In this document: piece by piece, positions 5,497-7,049 of the stretch
Layout of the letters: every line of letters begins with the position of its first letter
Numbering within the stretch: position 1 is the first letter of the stretch
NCBI GenBank assembly: GCA_002383405.1
Contig: DFYS01000112.1
Span: forward strand, 16,641-23,689
Length of the DNA: 7,049 nucleotides
Reading direction: 5' to 3'
Source: Moorella sp. UBA4076
Lineage (GTDB): Bacteria > Bacillota > DSM-521 > Neomoorellales > Neomoorellaceae
Notes under the pieces: generated by a model
Told to the model about the DNA's origin: nothing
Seen by the model: the letters and a program-made list of their open reading frames with translations, nothing else
The model's database searches: none
Position numbers and translations under genes: made by a program

Positions 5497-5664
5497 ACCT
5501 GGGGTGAAACAGGTCCCCTCCGGGCGCCACTTCTCGCCCTTATACAGGGACTTCGCTTCGCAGACCTCAAGCGCGGCATACTTAAGCCCTTCGGGCCGAG
5601 AAACACGGCAGCGCTGTTTCTGAGGGCCGCATCCGCTCTTGATACTCAAGGCTGCCCGGCACTC
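5497..5664 (-). ncRNA. Structured RNA element resembling HEARO (IscB omega RNA), no iscB nearby
   Basis: The minus-strand transcript can form a long-range helix CCGGGC/GCCCGG (5654-5659 with 5520-5525). It encloses CUUGA-GUA-UCAAG (5638-5650), a GCGGC/GCCGC helix (5626-5630 with 5573-5577), a 7-bp AGAAACA/UGUUUCU hairpin (5599-5621), GCCC-GAA-GGGC (5586-5596) and CCCU-GUAUA-AGGG (5537-5549). ACCUG/CAGGU follows (5497-5514). Single-stranded stretches such as GGGCUUAAGUAU, GCGAAGCGAAGUCC and GGGCGAGAAGUG resemble, from memory, conserved parts of HEARO, the omega RNA of IscB mobile elements. The helices are read directly; the family name is a tentative recall-based match. It fills most of the 400-bp gap 5357-5756, which has no credible protein gene. 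Boundaries are approximate. Confidence 0.55.
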
Positions 5665-5716
5665 CATTCTTGTTTGCTTTAATTGCTGGCATAACCCTCC
5701 ACATGATGGTTTCTAT

Positions 5717-5736
5717 ATCCTTCTGCTGGTACCGCC
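5717..5736. repeat. Repeat module (alpha), copy 2
   Basis: ATCCTTCTGCTGGTACCGCC differs from 4499-4518 at two of 20 positions. It lies 20 nt beyond the ylmC stop, on the 5' side of the HEARO-like RNA. A diverged echo (TTTAATTGCTGGCATAAC) lies at 5679-5696. Confidence 0.65.
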
Positions 5737-5756
5737 GCAGGCAGCGTAGCGGTCTA

Positions 5757-6017
5757 TTACCGGCGTGCCGGGGCCGTGCAGCTATAACTCTCCACCAGGA
5801 TTACATCAACGCCGATCCTGGTCACGTTTTCCCAGGGGATAATCAGGTCCTCGTCACGGCCGAAAAAGAAGAAAAGCCTGCCGCCAGGGCCGGGTACGAT
5901 CAGAGCCCGGACCCGCCCGGCCTCCAGGTCCAGGTCGATATCTTTGATGGTCCCCAGCCGCCGCCCGTCAACGACGTTAATTACCTCCCGCTGGCGCAGC
6001 TCGCTCACCCGGATCAT
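5757..6017 (-). CDS. ylmC: PRC-barrel protein of the YlmC/YmxH sporulation family
   Basis: A small cytoplasmic single-domain PRC-barrel protein, a fold that usually binds RNA or other proteins; the exact role of YlmC/YmxH is unknown. The ATG at 6017 follows AGGTGAT with good spacing and gives 86 aa starting MIRVSELRQREVINVVDGR. A GTG at 6026 overlaps the Shine-Dalgarno sequence and is unlikely. Visible family features are the SELR...EVINVVDGRRLG opening, IKDIDLDLEAGRVRALIVPG in the middle, and the FGRDEDLIIPWENVTRIGVDVILV end. A short tail (ESYSCTAPARR) follows. Position between spoIIR and pgeF matches the ylmC-ylmD order of Bacillus. The terminator behind spoIIR separates it from that gene. 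A repeat module begins 20 nt after its stop. Confidence 0.9.
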   Translation of the reverse strand: MIRVSELRQREVINVVDGRRLGTIKDIDLDLEAGRVRALIVPGPGGRLFFFFGRDEDLIIPWENVTRIGVDVILVESYSCTAPARR

Positions 6018-6021
6018 GATA

Positions 6022-6029
6022 ATCACCTC
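6022..6029 (-). promoter_or_regulatory. Shine-Dalgarno site deciding the ylmC start
   Basis: GAGGTGAT is a near-perfect anti-16S match a few nt before the ATG at 6015-6017. It contains the in-frame GTG at 6026, which therefore cannot be the normal start. Confidence 0.7.
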
Positions 6030-6032
6030 GCG

Positions 6033-6084
6033 CGGTGGCGTTACTCACCGCCGGCCGGGCAGGAACCGGCCCCGCCCTCCGGGG
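6033..6084 (-). promoter_or_regulatory. GC-rich structured leader of ylmC
   Basis: Three hairpins can form in series in the leader: CCCC/GGGG (6070-6073 with 6081-6084), GCCGG/CCGGC (6054-6058 with 6066-6070) and CGGTG/CACCG (6033-6037 with 6046-6050). The last ends just before the ribosome site. No known riboswitch class is recognised. Confidence 0.4.
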
Positions 6085-6090
6085 TCTCCC

Positions 6091-6107
6091 GTTATATTTT
6101 AATTATA
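6091..6107 (-). promoter_or_regulatory. Candidate ylmC promoter (-10 boxes TATAAT and TATAAC)
   Basis: An AT-rich island (6091-6111) between GC-rich flanks contains TATAAT (6102-6107) and TATAAC (6091-6096) on the minus strand. No good -35 box is seen at 16-18 nt for either. It lies downstream of the spoIIR terminator, where a new promoter is needed. Confidence 0.4.
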
Positions 6108-6140
6108 TGTAACGAAAGCAGCCGCAAGGCCAAAACAGCA

Positions 6141-6164
6141 AAAAAACCAGCGCCGCTGGTTTTT
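6141..6164 (-). terminator. Rho-independent terminator after spoIIR
   Basis: A perfect 10-bp inverted repeat, AAAAACCAGC (6142-6151) and GCTGGTTTTT (6155-6164), encloses GCC. On the minus strand the GC-rich stem ends in seven T (6140-6146). The A/T arms are symmetric, so it could stop transcription in both directions. The left arm overlaps the spoIIR stop codon TAA. Confidence 0.9.
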
Positions 6165-6813
6165 AAGACCATAATCCTGCCAGGAGGCGATATGAGGATT
6201 TAAAAATTTCTACTATTTTCCACCCGACTTTAATCTGCGGCGGTTCTGTTTTCGGTTCAGCCATGCCCGTCACTGCCGGCAATACAGCCGGAGTGGCGTT
6301 TTCCACCCTGGCGGCAGCGTCTACCAGGCACAGGGGCGGGAAAAGAACGCACCACCAGTTTTGGCCCTTGCCTTCCCCGATTACCAGGCGTACGGCTTCG
6401 TATTCCCCTGCCGGCAGTGTTATCTCCCCATAGGCGCGGGTGGGGAAATTAAAATCACCGAACTCCGCCTGCACGGGGTAATCGTATCCTTCCTGCTGCA
6501 CCTGGGCCGCGGCGGCGGCGGTAACAGCTGCCAGGTTATAGCTGACTAAATGGCGGGCGGCACCCATATCCCCTGCTGCCGCCAGGTCCCGGCCGACACT
6601 TGCCAGGACGGCATCACGAACCCGGCGTTTCAGCTCCTGGTCGGCCTCCTGGTCACTGTTGGCAATGACATGCAGCCGGATCAAATTATGGGAATTAAAG
6701 GCCGGCTCGACCTCTTCCCTGGCTGACCGGACCGCATCACCGCCGGAGAATAATAATCCGGCCAGGAGCAAAAATAATAACATTCTTCTTGTTAAACTTC
6801 TTATTATAGACAC
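6163..6813 (-). CDS. spoIIR: Stage II sporulation protein R
   Basis: SpoIIR is made in the forespore, is exported to the intermembrane space, and triggers SpoIIGA in the mother cell to cleave pro-sigma-E. The 216-aa product has a hydrophobic N-terminal export segment (residues 11-24, MLLFLLLAGLLFSG) and the family's signatures: NLIRLHVIANSD (43-54), DQELKRRVRDAVL (58-70), YGEITLPAGEYEAVRLVIG, and GQNWWCVLFPPLCLVD (150-165), the most conserved stretch. The GTG at 6813 is the first start after an in-frame stop, but AAGGAG abuts it. A G6 run nine nt upstream may serve as ribosome site, or ATG 6783 may be used; both keep the export segment. No clear sigma-F promoter was found upstream. It ends in the strong terminator. 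Assignment is firm; the start is not. Confidence 0.94.
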   Translation of the reverse strand: MSIIRSLTRRMLLFLLLAGLLFSGGDAVRSAREEVEPAFNSHNLIRLHVIANSDQEADQELKRRVRDAVLASVGRDLAAAGDMGAARHLVSYNLAAVTAAAAAQVQQEGYDYPVQAEFGDFNFPTRAYGEITLPAGEYEAVRLVIGEGKGQNWWCVLFPPLCLVDAAARVENATPAVLPAVTGMAEPKTEPPQIKVGWKIVEIFKSSYRLLAGLWS

Positions 6814-6833
6814 TCCTTGATACCCCCCTTATA

Positions 6834-6861
6834 GATGTGAGAAGTTGGATGCGAGAGGCGG
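6834..6861. repeat. Purine-rich repeat module (gamma), copy 3
   Basis: GATGTGAGAAGTTGGATGCG then AGAGGCGG on the plus strand, a diverged copy of 4410-4441. It lies just upstream of the spoIIR start. Confidence 0.6.
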
Positions 6862-6870
6862 AAAATTTGC

Positions 6871-6900
6871 AGGAACTGGCTGTGCCGGATTCCAGATTGA
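6871..6900. repeat. Hairpin repeat module (beta), copy 3
   Basis: AGGAACTGGC, TGT and GCCGGATTCC form a stem with one bulged A and one T-G pair, followed by AGATTGA. The stem is kept although the sequence has drifted from copy 2, which hints that structure matters. Part of the 236-bp gap upstream of spoIIR. Confidence 0.7.
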
Positions 6901-6924
6901 AAACTGCCACGCCTTTAATTCTCT

Positions 6925-6941
6925 CCGTTCTGCTGGCAAGG
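6925..6941. repeat. Repeat module (alpha), diverged copy 3
   Basis: CCGTTCTGCTGGCAAGG resembles the TTCTGCTGGTACC core at 5721-5732. It keeps the gamma-beta-alpha order seen at 4410-4518. Confidence 0.45.
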
Positions 6942-6992
6942 ACTGCTGTCATGTTTCTTGCTTGATCAGGTTCCCATACTACCCGTCGCCAT

Positions 6993-7010
6993 CCTGCTTC
7001 CTGCTTCCTG
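6993..7010. repeat. Short tandem repeat (CCTGCTT, 2.6 units)
   Basis: CCTGCTTCCTGCTTCCTG lies just left of the 34-bp inverted repeat. A small slippage-type repeat with no evident function. Confidence 0.6.
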
Positions 7011-7015
7011 TAAGT

Positions 7016-7049
7016 TAGTACCTTGCGGCATCAAAACTGCAATAAAAAA
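7016..7049. repeat. Right copy of the 34-bp inverted repeat (partner 27-60)
   Basis: TAGTACCTTGCGGCATC then AAAACTGCAATAAAAAA is the reverse complement of 27-60 with two mismatches. The window ends at its last base, so any continuation of the match cannot be seen. Both copies point outward from the gene cluster. Confidence 0.8.

Noticed and set aside
5497..5664. Alternative reading of the structured element as an IS200/IS605 right end (TnpB guide RNA) or a riboswitch for pgeF.
   Set aside because: No TnpB C-terminal coding remnant is visible. The pgeF promoter lies downstream of the element, so it is not in the pgeF leader from that promoter. No known riboswitch core was recognised.
5341..5667. 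Minus-strand 108-codon ORF across the ylmC-pgeF gap.
   Set aside because: It coincides with the structured RNA element, is rich in Cys/Arg/Gly, shows no domain, and overlaps the pgeF promoter and start.
6814..7015. Sigma-F promoter upstream of spoIIR.
   Set aside because: Expected on biological grounds, but no convincing pair of boxes was found; the region is mostly repeat modules.

Overview
The window looks like a piece of a GC-rich, endospore-forming member of the Clostridia, most likely a Moorella-type acetogen. The grounds are gene content and order (spoIIR, ylmC/ymxH, pgeF, yggS, sepF, proC, yggT, divIVA), GTG/TTG starts with strong purine-rich Shine-Dalgarno sequences, and intergenic gaps full of short repeats. 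The genus is inferred from memory, not from a search.

All nine protein genes lie on the minus strand and are read from right to left. At the right is spoIIR (6163-6813), the forespore signal for pro-sigma-E processing. A strong hairpin terminator overlaps its stop codon. Next come a PRC-barrel gene of the YlmC/YmxH family (5757-6017) with a GC-rich structured leader, a 400-bp non-coding gap, and pgeF/ylmD (4535-5356) behind an extended -10 promoter. After a second repeat-filled gap comes a compact set: a membrane-anchored HlyD-like protein (3308-4279), yggS/ylmE (2500-3195), sepF (2036-2476), proC (1197-2012) and yggT/ylmG (929-1195). The last four are separated by only 1-23 nt. A further 298-bp gap leads to divIVA (58-630). 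This is the ylmC-D-E-sepF-ylmG-divIVA cell-division and sporulation neighbourhood of Bacillus, with hlyD-like and proC genes added and ylmH missing.

The most interesting content is between the genes. (1) The ylmC-pgeF gap holds, on the minus strand at about 5497-5664, a highly structured RNA-like element. It has a long-range closing helix and at least five internal helices, and resembles the HEARO family, i.e. the omega RNAs of IscB nucleases. No iscB is in the window, so it would be an orphan copy. (2) A modular interspersed repeat occurs in four gaps: a purine-rich segment, a GGAACTGGC hairpin, a TTCTGCT segment and a 28-bp GCGGCATGAGCGTC segment, in the same order and orientation. The HEARO-like element sits where the first two modules would be expected. 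(3) A 99-bp imperfect inverted repeat splits the copy in front of divIVA. (4) A 34-bp inverted repeat with two mismatches lies near the left end (27-60) and exactly at the right end (7016-7049), and its left copy supplies the divIVA stop codon.

Functionally, SepF (FtsZ anchoring), DivIVA (pole and septum marking) and YggT act in division. SpoIIR and YlmC belong to sporulation. YggS (PLP homeostasis), ProC (proline synthesis) and PgeF (nucleoside or muropeptide editing) are metabolic passengers that often travel with this cluster.
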